43,543 nt of DNA from Streptomyces sp. Root431 (GTDB lineage: Bacteria; Actinomycetota; Actinomycetes; Streptomycetales; Streptomycetaceae): assembly GCF_001426585.1 (NCBI RefSeq), contig NZ_LMEI01000011.1:28653-72195 (forward strand). The letters run 5' to 3'. The position numbers and the translations under genes are program-made. The first letter of the stretch is position 1. Each line of letters starts with the position of its first letter. Below the pieces are notes generated by a model, which searched no databases, was not told the DNA's origin, and worked only from the letters and a program-made list of their open reading frames with translations. Shown in pieces: positions 31,873-39,515 of the stretch.

Positions 31873-32655
31873 TCACTTGCGGCCGACGCCCGCGTACATC
31901 GCGACGTCGGCGGAGGGTGTCTCCGGCCGCCACGCGGAGCAGGACACCACGCCGGGCGGCAGCAGTTCCAGGCCGTCGAAGTAGCGCGCGACGGCGGTCG
32001 GGGTCCGCTGGGTGAGCTTCGGGGTGCCGTGCTCGTTCCAGAACGCCACCGCCGCGTCGACGTCCGGCATGTCGGGGTGGGTGACCGTGTGGGAGAGGAC
32101 GAGGTAGCTGCCGGGGGCGAGCGCGTCCAGGAGCCGGCGGACGATCGCGTACGACTCCTCGTCGTCCTCGATGAAGATGACGACCCCGAGCAGCATCAGC
32201 GCGACCGGCTGGGAGAAGTCCAGCGTCTTCGATGCGGCGGCCAGGATCGCGTCGACGTCCCGCAGGTCGGCGTCCAGGTAGTCGGTGCGGCCCTCGGGCG
32301 TCCCGACCAGCAGGGCGCGGGCGTGCGCCAGGACGAGCGGGTCGTTGTCCACGTACACGACCCGCGCGTCGGGGGCGACGCGCTGGGCGACCTCGTGGGT
32401 GTTGTCGGCGCTCGGCAGCCCCGTCCCGATGTCCAGGAACTGCCGGATGCCCTCCTGCTCGGCCAGGTGGCGGACCGCCCGCCCGAGGAACAGCCGGTCC
32501 GCCTTCGCGTACTCCCCGATTCCGGGATGCAGGTCCCGGATCCGGTCGCCGGCCTCCCGGTCGACGGGGTAGTTGTCCTTCCCGCCGGTCCAGTAGTTCC
32601 AGATCCGGGCGGTGTGGGGCCGCGAGGTGTCGATGCGCGATGCTATGTCGGTCAC
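31873..32655 (-). CDS. PF04672-type (DUF574) SAM-dependent methyltransferase
   Basis: A 260-residue member of the actinobacterial DUF574/PF04672 group. The hallmark SRPHTARIWNYWTGGKDNYP (about 8-27) comes first, then the SAM-binding loop FLDIGTGLPSADNTHEVAQ, DARVVYVDNDPLVLAHARAL and a C-terminal GLELLPPGVVSCSAWRP. Substrates are unknown. Streptomyces carry many copies, often beside XRE-DUF397 regulator pairs, none of which is seen here. GTG 32655 puts the family motif at the normal distance. A 23-bp near-palindrome lies 25 bp upstream. Confidence 0.93.
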   Translation of the reverse strand: MTDIASRIDTSRPHTARIWNYWTGGKDNYPVDREAGDRIRDLHPGIGEYAKADRLFLGRAVRHLAEQEGIRQFLDIGTGLPSADNTHEVAQRVAPDARVVYVDNDPLVLAHARALLVGTPEGRTDYLDADLRDVDAILAAASKTLDFSQPVALMLLGVVIFIEDDEESYAIVRRLLDALAPGSYLVLSHTVTHPDMPDVDAAVAFWNEHGTPKLTQRTPTAVARYFDGLELLPPGVVSCSAWRPETPSADVAMYAGVGRK

Positions 32656-32679
32656 TCCCGCAACGTAGCGCAGCGCGCC

Positions 32680-32702
32680 GTCAACTCCCTTAGGGAGCTG
32701 AC
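32680..32702. promoter_or_regulatory. Near-perfect palindrome upstream of the DUF574 gene
   Basis: Arms GTCAACTCCCT and AGGGAGCTGAC surround one central T, with a single mismatched pair. It lies between the MetE-like gene and the methyltransferase gene. The one-base loop makes it an operator rather than a terminator. No repressor gene for it is adjacent. Confidence 0.65.
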
Positions 32703-32734
32703 ACATTGCACCCGTCGTTCACTTTTTGCACGCC

Positions 32735-33796
32735 TTAGACGCCCAGCTCGCGCGCGGCGAGCGCGGTGCCCTCCACGCGGGCCCGGATCTTGGCGAACGC
32801 GACATCGCGGGAGGTCGACGTGTCGTCGGCGTACGGCGCGAAACCGGCGTCGTCGCAGGTGCCGAGCTGCTCCACCGGGATGTATCGGGCGGCCTCCAGG
32901 ACGCGGTCGTGGACCTCCTGGGCCGTCTCCACGCGCGGGTCCAGCGGGTCGGTCACGCCGACGAAGACCCGGATGCCGGGCCGCATTTGGTCGGCGATGA
33001 CGCTCAGGACGCGGGCGCGGTCGGGCTCACCGGCCAGCTGGAGGTAGAAGTTGCCGACGGTGAGCTTGAACAGCCGAGGCAGCAGCTCGGCGTAGTCGAC
33101 GTCGAGGCTGTGGGTGGAGTCCTGGTCGGCTCCAGGGCCGGTGTAGACACCGATCCGGGCGCGCTCGGCCTCGGTGAAGCGGGACAGCACCTTGTTGTTC
33201 AGGCCGATGAATTCCTCCAGCAGCCCGCCGCTCGGGTCCAGCTTGAGCGACAGGCGGGCTTCCTCGAAGTCCAGCTGGACGACGTGCGCGCCGGCGTCCA
33301 GGCAGCCGCGGATGTCCGTCTCCGCCTCGTTCGCCAGGTCGTCGAGGAACTGCTCGCGCGGGTAGCCGGCGATCCCGTCGTGCGGGTAGAGCAGGCTGAG
33401 GGCCGAGGGGGCGGCGACGGCCTGCTTCACCGGGGACTTCGTGTGCTTCTTCGCGGCCCGCAGGTACTCCTCCGCGTGCGTCTTGAAGCGGAAGGGCCCG
33501 GAGGTGAGGCGGGGCAGCTGCCGCGTGTGGCCGTCCGCGAACGGGATGACGACCCCGTCGGCGGCCAGGTCGGAAAGCCCCTCCACCGGATACGTGAGGA
33601 AGCTGGGCTTGGCCTGCTCGCCGTCGGTGACCACCGGCGAGCCGGCGGCCTCCAGGCGCTCGATGGTCTCGCGAGTGGCCCGGCCCTGCGCCTCGGCGAA
33701 GGCGGCTCCGTCGATCCGCCCCTTCTCGAAGTCCGAAAGCGCGGCCAGCAGTTCGGGCGTACGCGGGATGCTGCCGATGAGTTCAGTAGGAATCAC
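32735..33796 (-). CDS. MetE-like (cobalamin-independent methionine synthase family) protein
   Basis: A 353-residue protein corresponding to the catalytic half of MetE (COG0620). It begins MIPTELIGSIPRTPELLAAL; GAHVVQLDFEEARLSLK is equivalent to the Q-x-DEP region. Where MetE and core-MetE have the zinc ligands H-x-C, this protein has LTVGNFYLQLAGEPDR, with neither His nor Cys. A later Cys is kept (GTCDDAGFAPYADD). It may therefore transfer methyl groups by another mechanism or act on another substrate. GTG 33796. It is not coupled to its neighbours. Confidence 0.88.
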   Translation of the reverse strand: MIPTELIGSIPRTPELLAALSDFEKGRIDGAAFAEAQGRATRETIERLEAAGSPVVTDGEQAKPSFLTYPVEGLSDLAADGVVIPFADGHTRQLPRLTSGPFRFKTHAEEYLRAAKKHTKSPVKQAVAAPSALSLLYPHDGIAGYPREQFLDDLANEAETDIRGCLDAGAHVVQLDFEEARLSLKLDPSGGLLEEFIGLNNKVLSRFTEAERARIGVYTGPGADQDSTHSLDVDYAELLPRLFKLTVGNFYLQLAGEPDRARVLSVIADQMRPGIRVFVGVTDPLDPRVETAQEVHDRVLEAARYIPVEQLGTCDDAGFAPYADDTSTSRDVAFAKIRARVEGTALAARELGV

Positions 33797-33902
33797 GGCG
33801 GCAGCGTAGGAGGAGGGGCGGCGCAGGCCTCCGCCGACACGTCCGCGAGGGCCTGATCGGCCACTTTCAGGGCATGGGGCGGCGTGCGGTTGACCTCCTC
33901 GG

Positions 33903-34937
33903 TCAGCGGCGGGGAGCCGTGGCCGTGCTGGCGCGGACGACGAGGCGCGGCTCGACGGAGCGCGGCTCGGGCAGGGGCCCGGGCGCCTCGATCCGGCGGA
34001 GCAGATGGGTCACCGCGAGGGCGCCCATGTGCTCGAAGGGCTGGGCGATGGTGGTGAGGGAGGGGGAGCAGTACTCGGCGAGCTCGATGTCGTCGAATCC
34101 GACGACCGAGATGTCGTCCGGGACGCGCAGCCCGGCCTCGTGGAGGGCCCGGATCACCCCGAAGGCCATCTCGTCGCTCGCCACGAAGATGGCGGTGACG
34201 TCGGGGATCCGGGCGAGGACGAGTCCGTTGCGGTAGCCGGAGCCCGGCGACCAGTCGCCCTCCAGGGGCGGGGGGACGGTGCGCCCCGCGGCCTCGAGTG
34301 CGGCCTGCCAGCCGTCGCGGCGCTGCGCCGATTCGAGCCACTCCGCAGGACCGGAGATGTGCCAGACCGTCTCGTGTCCGAGGTCCAGGAGGTGCTGGGT
34401 GGCGGTGCGGGCGGCCTGCGCCTGGTCGATGGCGAGGATCGCGGTCGCGTCGGTGCGTGAGCCGTCGATGGTGACGGTCGGGGTGGAGCGGGTGAGCTGC
34501 TCGATCCGGCTGCTGGAGTGGATGAGCGGCACCGACAGGATGATGCCCTCCACGCCCTGGTCGGCGAGCCGCGAAAGGGCGTTCTCGATGGCGTAGGTGT
34601 CGAGCGAGGTGGTGGTGGCGGTGCTGACGGCGTACCCCGACTCGCGGGCGGTGTTCTCGATGCCGGAGGTGACGGCGGCCCGGGAGTAGAAGTTCGTCTG
34701 GAGGGTCACGACGCCGATGGTCCGGCTGCGGCCCGAGGAGAGCATCCGGGCGGCGTTGTTCCGCCGGTAGCCGAGCTGGTCGACCGCGGCCAGCACCTTC
34801 GCGCGGGTCTTCTCCTGCACGTTCGGGTGTCCGGCGAGCGCGCGCGAGACGGTCTGCGCCGACACGCCGGCGACGCGCGCCACGTCCGTCATGCCGGGCG
34901 GGCGCCCCCCGAGGTCGGCGTCACCGTGCTTTCCCAT
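33903..34937 (-). CDS. LacI-family regulator of the sugar ABC/catabolic operon
   Basis: A 344-residue LacI repressor. The helix-turn-helix and hinge are MTDVARVAGVSAQTVSRALA, VLAAVDQLGYRRNNAARMLS; the periplasmic-binding-protein-like effector domain follows (TIGVVTLQTNFYSRAAV, GIILSVPLIHSS, DEMAFGVIRALHEAGLRVPD, ISVVGFDDIELAEYCSPSLT). ATG 34937 has AAGGGA 5 nt upstream. It is divergent from the binding-protein gene, and copies of a CGATAACATT motif lie in the gap and inside that gene, so it probably controls that operon and itself. Confidence 0.95.
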   Translation of the reverse strand: MGKHGDADLGGRPPGMTDVARVAGVSAQTVSRALAGHPNVQEKTRAKVLAAVDQLGYRRNNAARMLSSGRSRTIGVVTLQTNFYSRAAVTSGIENTARESGYAVSTATTTSLDTYAIENALSRLADQGVEGIILSVPLIHSSSRIEQLTRSTPTVTIDGSRTDATAILAIDQAQAARTATQHLLDLGHETVWHISGPAEWLESAQRRDGWQAALEAAGRTVPPPLEGDWSPGSGYRNGLVLARIPDVTAIFVASDEMAFGVIRALHEAGLRVPDDISVVGFDDIELAEYCSPSLTTIAQPFEHMGALAVTHLLRRIEAPGPLPEPRSVEPRLVVRASTATAPRR

Positions 34938-34966
34938 GAGGTCCCTTCCTCGCGATCAACCCCGTC

Positions 34967-34976
34967 GATGGTATCG
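34967..34976 (-). promoter_or_regulatory. Operator-like box near the LacI gene start
   Basis: CGATACCATC on the minus strand matches 8 of 10 bases of the CGATAACATT core found at 35041-35050. It lies 30 bp before the LacI start, a good place for autoregulation. Weaker than the other two copies. Confidence 0.35.
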
Positions 34977-34984
34977 CCATGCAT

Positions 34985-35009
34985 GCCGCTGAAGTGAAGT
35001 TTCAGCGGC
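34985..35009. promoter_or_regulatory. Inverted repeat in the divergent LacI/binding-protein region
   Basis: GCCGCTGAA (34985-34993) and TTCAGCGGC (35001-35009) are perfect 9-bp arms with a 7-bp spacer. Within it TGAAGTTTCA is itself nearly palindromic and looks like a LacI-type operator core. Confidence 0.5.
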
Positions 35010-35036
35010 AGCAAGTTCCTCCGATGAGAGACATTG

Positions 35037-35052
35037 GCATCGATAACATTCT
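35037..35052 (+). promoter_or_regulatory. Main LacI operator candidate
   Basis: GCATCGATAACATTCT, centred on ATCGAT and part of an imperfect palindrome (ATTGGCATC and GATAACATT share 6 of 9 positions with the ideal). It lies 120 bp before the binding-protein GTG. The same 16 bases recur exactly at 35286. Confidence 0.65.
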
Positions 35053-35171
35053 CTGCCATAGTTCGGCCATCGATACGAGCCGGACGCAGGGCGTCGGCGG
35101 CGACCTTTCGGCCGTGCGGCCGCGTAGGACGTGTCGGTTCTGTTTCTTGCTTGCGGCACTCAGGAGGAGCT

Positions 35172-36470
35172 GTGAAGCGTAGTTTCATCCGTTTTGTGGG
35201 CATTGGCGGGGCTCTGACTCTCGCCCTCGCGGCCACTGGCTGCACCGGATCGAGCTCCGGCTCCGACTCCGCGCCCGACCAGAAAGCATCGATAACATTC
35301 TGGGGCTGGGCTCCGGGCTACGAGGACGCCGTCAAGGCGTTCAACGCCTCCCACCCGGGCATCGAGGTCACCTACCAGACGGTGCAGCCCGGCGCGAAGG
35401 GCGGCTACCAGAAGATGCTGAACGCCGTGAAGGCCGGGAACGCCCCCTGCCTGGCCCAGGTGGGGTACGAGACGATGCCCAGCTTCGCCGCCCAGGGCGC
35501 GCTGCAGGACGTGGCGGAGCACGCGGCCCCCGCCAAGAGCGAGTACCAGTCCGCCGCCTGGAACTCCGTGACCCTCTCGAACGCGGTCTACGGGGCTCCC
35601 GTGGACACCGGCCCGATGGCCCTCTTCTACAACAAGAAGCTGTTCGACTCGCTCGGTCTGAAGCCCCCGACCACCTGGGCCGAGTACCGCGCGGCGGGCG
35701 AGAAGATCCACGCCTCCGACCCGAAGCGGTTCATCTCCTCGCCCTACCAGGACTACGACTACGCAGGCCTCGCCTGGCAGGCGGGGGCGGACTGGTTCGG
35801 GGTCGAGAAGGACGCCTGGAAGGTCAGCATGGCCTCCGCGGAGAACAAGAAGGTCGCCGACTACTGGCAGGGCCTCGTCGACAAGGACCTGATCAGCAGC
35901 GCCCCCATGTACGACCAGGCCTGGTACACCGGCCTCGGCAACGGCACCATCGCCACGGTCGTCGGAGCGGTCTGGCAGGCCGGCGTCATCAAGGGCGGCG
36001 CCAAGGAGGGTGCGGGCCAGTGGGCCGTCGCCCCCATGCCGCAGTGGGAGAAGGGCGACAAGAAGGTCGGCAACGCCGGCGGCTCCGCCACGGCCGTCCT
36101 CAACGGCTGCAAGAACACCGCGGCGGCGTGGGAGTTCGCCCACTGGCTGGGCACCGACAAGGACGCCTTCGGCAAGCTGATCGAGAAGGCGTCGCTCTAC
36201 CCGGCCGCCAGTGACCTGCTGTACCTGCCGCAGCTGAAGGCCGACCCGTACTTCGGTGGACAGCAGATCTACGAGGTCTTCGCCGCCGCCACTCCCGATG
36301 TCGACCCGGAGTGGACCTGGGGCCCGCTGATGACCTCCACGGTCACGGACCTCAACGACGGCCTCGGCAAGGCGTGGACCGGCAAGGGCACCATCGCGCA
36401 GGCGCTGAGTCACGCGCAGGACTCCACCGTCGCCGAGATGCGCAAGCAGGGTCTGGCCGTCGCCCCGTAG
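35172..36470 (+). CDS. Sugar ABC transporter substrate-binding lipoprotein (CUT1)
   Basis: A 432-residue extracellular solute-binding protein family 1 lipoprotein. The signal peptide (VKRSFIRFVGIGGALTLALA) ends in the lipobox AATGC, then a Ser/Gly linker. The mature protein has typical parts: ITFWGWAPGYEDAVKAFNAS, VGYETMPSFAAQGALQDVA, TGPMALFYNKKLFDSLGLKP and GGSATAVLNGCKNTAAAWEF. AGGAGG precedes GTG 35172 by 4 nt; the frame is open further upstream but without a start context. It begins the operon; two permeases follow after a pair of hairpins. The substrate is probably a sugar or aminosugar, from the downstream enzymes. Confidence 0.95.
   Translation: MKRSFIRFVGIGGALTLALAATGCTGSSSGSDSAPDQKASITFWGWAPGYEDAVKAFNASHPGIEVTYQTVQPGAKGGYQKMLNAVKAGNAPCLAQVGYETMPSFAAQGALQDVAEHAAPAKSEYQSAAWNSVTLSNAVYGAPVDTGPMALFYNKKLFDSLGLKPPTTWAEYRAAGEKIHASDPKRFISSPYQDYDYAGLAWQAGADWFGVEKDAWKVSMASAENKKVADYWQGLVDKDLISSAPMYDQAWYTGLGNGTIATVVGAVWQAGVIKGGAKEGAGQWAVAPMPQWEKGDKKVGNAGGSATAVLNGCKNTAAAWEFAHWLGTDKDAFGKLIEKASLYPAASDLLYLPQLKADPYFGGQQIYEVFAAATPDVDPEWTWGPLMTSTVTDLNDGLGKAWTGKGTIAQALSHAQDSTVAEMRKQGLAVAP
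35286..35301 (+). promoter_or_regulatory. Intragenic copy of the LacI operator
   Basis: An exact 16-bp copy of the 35037-35052 motif, 249 bp downstream and 115 bp inside the binding-protein gene. It is read in frame as GCA TCG ATA ACA TTC and includes ATA, a very rare codon in Streptomyces, which suggests selection on the DNA rather than on the protein. Confidence 0.6.
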
Positions 36471-36506
36471 AGCAGGCCCGCCGGGCGGTGTCCCATGCCC
36501 CCGCCC

Positions 36507-36564
36507 GGCGGTAGCCGCCCTGTCCGCCCGACCGGGGCGGTAGCCGCCCCTGTCCGCCCGACCG
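36507..36564 (+). repeat. Duplicated hairpin between binding protein and permease genes
   Basis: Two copies (36507-36534 and 36536-36564) of a 28-29-bp unit starting GGCGGTAGCCGCCC, each folding as GGCGG-TAG-CCGCC. They lie 36-94 nt after the binding-protein stop. Such intercistronic stems can block 3' decay or partly end transcription, keeping binding protein above permease levels. Confidence 0.7.
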
Positions 36565-36614
36565 TCGCCGGGATTCCCGCCACCGTTCCGGCGACGCCGC
36601 AGTGAGGAACGCCC

Positions 36615-37583
36615 GTGACCCATGCCCCCGCCGCGCACCGCGCCCCCGCACGGCGCCCGGCAACCACCACCCCGTCCCGCCGGACGCGTGAGACACCCCC
36701 CGGACGCCCCCGACGACTCGGCCCGCTGCTCTTCTGCGCCCCCTTCGTCGTCCTGTTCGTCGCCATGTACATCGCGCCGATCCTGTACGCGGCCTACAAC
36801 AGCCTCTTCACCATCCGCCGCTCCGGCCTGGGCCTGACCGCGCCCACGGAGGTCTTCGCACCTCTGGACAACTACGCGCGGGCCCTGCACGACGGCTCGT
36901 TCACGGCCTCGCTGGGCCGCGTGGCCCTCTTCGGCGTCGTACAGGTGCCGCTCATGCTGGGGCTCGCCCTCGCGCTCGCACTGCTCATCGACTCCAAGTC
37001 CGCGCGGGGCAAGGGCTTCTTCCGCCTGACGAGCTTCGTCCCGTACGCGATTCCGGGCGTCAGCGCCGCACTCGTGTGGTCGTTCATGTACTCGTCGACG
37101 TCGAGCCCGCTCAACCGGCTGCTCGAACCGCTCGCCGTCACCGTCCCCTTCTTCGACGAGGACGTCGTGCTCTGGTCCGTGGCCAACATCGTCACCTGGA
37201 GCTGGGCCGGCTACAACATGATCATCATCTACGCGGCCCTCCAGTCCATCCCCGCCGAAGTCCTCGAAGCCGCACGGATGGACGGGGCGTCCGCCCTGCG
37301 GATCGCCTGGAGCATCAAGATCCCCGCGGTGCGGGGCGCGCTGGTGCTGACCACGGTGTTCTCGATCATCGGCTCGGCCCAGCTGTACAACGAGCCGGCC
37401 GTGCTGCAGCCGGTCTCGGGCGGATCGATCTCCTCCGCGTTCACCCCTCTGATGTCGGCCCAGAGCGCGGTCGCGGCCGGCAACTACCCCTACGCAGCCG
37501 CCCAGTCGGTCCTGCTCGCGGTCGCCGTGGGCATGGTGTCGCTCATCTTCTTCAAGCTGACCCGCCGAGGAGACCACGCATGA
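36615..37583 (+). CDS. Sugar ABC transporter permease 1 (MalF/UgpA type)
   Basis: A 322-residue permease with about six membrane helices, starting with LLFCAPFVVLFVAMYIAPIL and including LMLGLALALALLID. The EAA loop that contacts the ATPase reads EVLEAARMDGASALRIAWSI followed by KIPAVRG. The N-terminal 40 residues are Pro/Arg-rich and cytoplasmic. GTG 36615 has GAGGAA 6 nt upstream. The stop overlaps the next start (ATGA at 37580-37583). No ATPase gene is present, so the shared MsiK ATPase is the expected partner. Confidence 0.95.
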   Translation: MTHAPAAHRAPARRPATTTPSRRTRETPPGRPRRLGPLLFCAPFVVLFVAMYIAPILYAAYNSLFTIRRSGLGLTAPTEVFAPLDNYARALHDGSFTASLGRVALFGVVQVPLMLGLALALALLIDSKSARGKGFFRLTSFVPYAIPGVSAALVWSFMYSSTSSPLNRLLEPLAVTVPFFDEDVVLWSVANIVTWSWAGYNMIIIYAALQSIPAEVLEAARMDGASALRIAWSIKIPAVRGALVLTTVFSIIGSAQLYNEPAVLQPVSGGSISSAFTPLMSAQSAVAAGNYPYAAAQSVLLAVAVGMVSLIFFKLTRRGDHA

Positions 37584-38458
37584 CCACGGTGATCCCCGCC
37601 CCCGCCGCCCGGATCCGGCCCCGGCGCGAGACGAGCCCCGCGAGTCGCCTCACCGTGCTCGCCCTGCTGGGACTGTCCGCGTTCTACTTCCTCTTCCCGC
37701 TGTGGTGGCTGCTGGTGGCGGCGACCAAACCCTTCGGGGAGCAGTTCGGCGGCAGCGGCCTGTGGTTCGACGGCTTCGGCCTGTTCGACAACATCGCGCG
37801 GCTCGGCGGTCACGACGGCGGCATCTTCTGGCGCTGGATGCTCAACAGCGTCCTGTACTGCGGCGTCGGAGCGCTGATCGGCACACTCCTCTCCGCCCTC
37901 ACCGGCTACGCGCTGGCCAAGTACGACTTTCCCGGCCGCGGGGCGCTGTTCTCGCTGGTCCTGGCGGCCGTCCTCGTGCCCAAGGTGCTGTTCACGCTGC
38001 CGCTGTACCTGATGTTCTCGGGCGTCCATCTGATCGACAATCCCCTCGCGGTCCTGCTGCCGAGCGTCGTCAGCCCCTTCGGCGTCTACCTCGCCCGGGT
38101 CTTCGCCGAACAGAGCGTGCCCGACGAGGTCCTCGAAGCCGGCCGGCTCGACGGCGCCGGGGAGTTCCGCCTCTTCCGCACGGTCGCGGTGCGGATGATG
38201 CTGCCCGCCCTGGTCACGATCTTCCTCTTCCAGTTCGTGGAGATCTGGAACAACTACCTCCTGCCCGCCATGGTCCTGGGCGACGACCGGCTGCAGCCCG
38301 TCACGGTCGGCCTCGTCGGCTGGAACGCCAGCCACGTCGCCGTGCCCCCGCCCCTCGTCGTCATCGGTTCGCTGGTGTCCATCGCGCCGCTCCTGATCGC
38401 CTTCCTCTCGCTCCAGCGGTTCTGGCGCGCGGGCATGACCGCGGGAGCCGTCAAATGA
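37580..38458 (+). CDS. Sugar ABC transporter permease 2 (MalG/UgpE type)
   Basis: A 292-residue permease; helices include LTVLALLGLSAFYFLFPLWW, SVLYCGVGALIGTLLSALTG and GALFSLVLAAVLVPKVLFTL. The EAA loop is EVLEAGRLDGAGEFRLFRTV. It forms the channel with permease 1. ATG 37580 overlaps the upstream stop, so the two are made in equal amounts. The frame extends upstream to 37076 only as a shadow of permease 1. Confidence 0.95.
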   Translation: MTTVIPAPAARIRPRRETSPASRLTVLALLGLSAFYFLFPLWWLLVAATKPFGEQFGGSGLWFDGFGLFDNIARLGGHDGGIFWRWMLNSVLYCGVGALIGTLLSALTGYALAKYDFPGRGALFSLVLAAVLVPKVLFTLPLYLMFSGVHLIDNPLAVLLPSVVSPFGVYLARVFAEQSVPDEVLEAGRLDGAGEFRLFRTVAVRMMLPALVTIFLFQFVEIWNNYLLPAMVLGDDRLQPVTVGLVGWNASHVAVPPPLVVIGSLVSIAPLLIAFLSLQRFWRAGMTAGAVK

Positions 38459-38546
38459 CCCCTCCGTAGAGGAGCGCCGGCCGACACGCCGCGCACCACC
38501 GCCCCGATCCCCCGGCCCGTTCGCCGCCCGAAAGGAACCCGTACCG

Positions 38547-39515
38547 ATGTCCAGCCCTGACAGCGCCGCGTACCCCTCCCACACCGCCCACGAGATCACC
38601 ACCCAACCCGACTGCTGGCGCAAGGCCGCTGCCGCCGCCGCGGATCACGGCGCCGCGCTGCCCGGCCGCGGTGAGCGCGTCGCCGTCGTGGGCTGCGGCA
38701 CCTCCTGGTTCATGGCCCTGGCCTACGCCGAACTGCGTGAGCAGGCAGGTCACGGCGAGACGGACGCGTTCGCCGCCTCCCTGTTCCCCGTCGGCCGCCG
38801 CTACGACCGCATCGTGGCGCTGACCCGCTCCGGTACGACCACCGAGGTCGTGGACCTCCTGGCCCGGGTACGCGGCCAGGCCTCGGTCACGGTCGTCACC
38901 GCCGACGGCACCACTCCCGTGGCCGACGTCGCCGACAGCGTCATCGTGCTCGACCACGCCGACGAGAAGTCGGTCGTGCAGACCAGGTTCGCCACCACGG
39001 CCCTCGCTCTTCTCCGGGCCCATCTGGAGGGCCAGGGCCCCCTCCCCGAGGGCGTTCGCACGATCGCCGAGGCCGCCGAGGACGCGGAGCGGGCGGTCGT
39101 CGTGCCCTTGCCCGGCGACCTTTGCGCGGCGGAGCAGATCACCTTCCTGGGCGACGGCTGGGCCTACGGTCTCGCGCTGGAGGCCGGCCTGAAGATGCGG
39201 GAGGCGGCCGGCTCCTGGACGGAGGCGTACCCGGCGATGGAGTACCGCCACGGCCCCATCAGCATCACCGCGCCAGGGCGTGCCACCTGGGTCTTCGGGC
39301 AGGCCCCGAACGGCCTGGCCGACGACGTCGCCCGTACCGGCGGTGCGTACGTCGCCGAATCCGGCGGCGGCACCGGCGCGATGGACCCGATGGCCGACCT
39401 CATACGGGCACAGCGCCTCGCCGTGCACCTCGCCGGTACGCGGGGGCTCGACCCGGACCGCCCGCGGGCCCTGACCCGCTCGGTGGTGCTGGCCGACGCA
39501 CCTGTCGCCCAGTGA
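38547..39515 (+). CDS. SIS-domain sugar-phosphate isomerase/deaminase (AgaS/GlmS-like)
   Basis: A 322-residue protein with two SIS domains. The first shows VVGCGTSWFMALAYAELR and IVALTRSGTTTEVVDLL, where Ser/Thr hold the sugar phosphate. The second has LALEAGLKMREAAGSWTEAY and MEYRHGPISI, the pattern of GlmS and AgaS. AgaS-type enzymes turn galactosamine 6-phosphate into tagatose 6-phosphate plus ammonia. Followed by a PfkB kinase and a class II aldolase, this role fits, although a simple ketose/aldose isomerase cannot be excluded. AAAGGAA precedes ATG 38547. The stop overlaps the kinase start. Confidence 0.92.
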   Translation: MSSPDSAAYPSHTAHEITTQPDCWRKAAAAAADHGAALPGRGERVAVVGCGTSWFMALAYAELREQAGHGETDAFAASLFPVGRRYDRIVALTRSGTTTEVVDLLARVRGQASVTVVTADGTTPVADVADSVIVLDHADEKSVVQTRFATTALALLRAHLEGQGPLPEGVRTIAEAAEDAERAVVVPLPGDLCAAEQITFLGDGWAYGLALEAGLKMREAAGSWTEAYPAMEYRHGPISITAPGRATWVFGQAPNGLADDVARTGGAYVAESGGGTGAMDPMADLIRAQRLAVHLAGTRGLDPDRPRALTRSVVLADAPVAQ

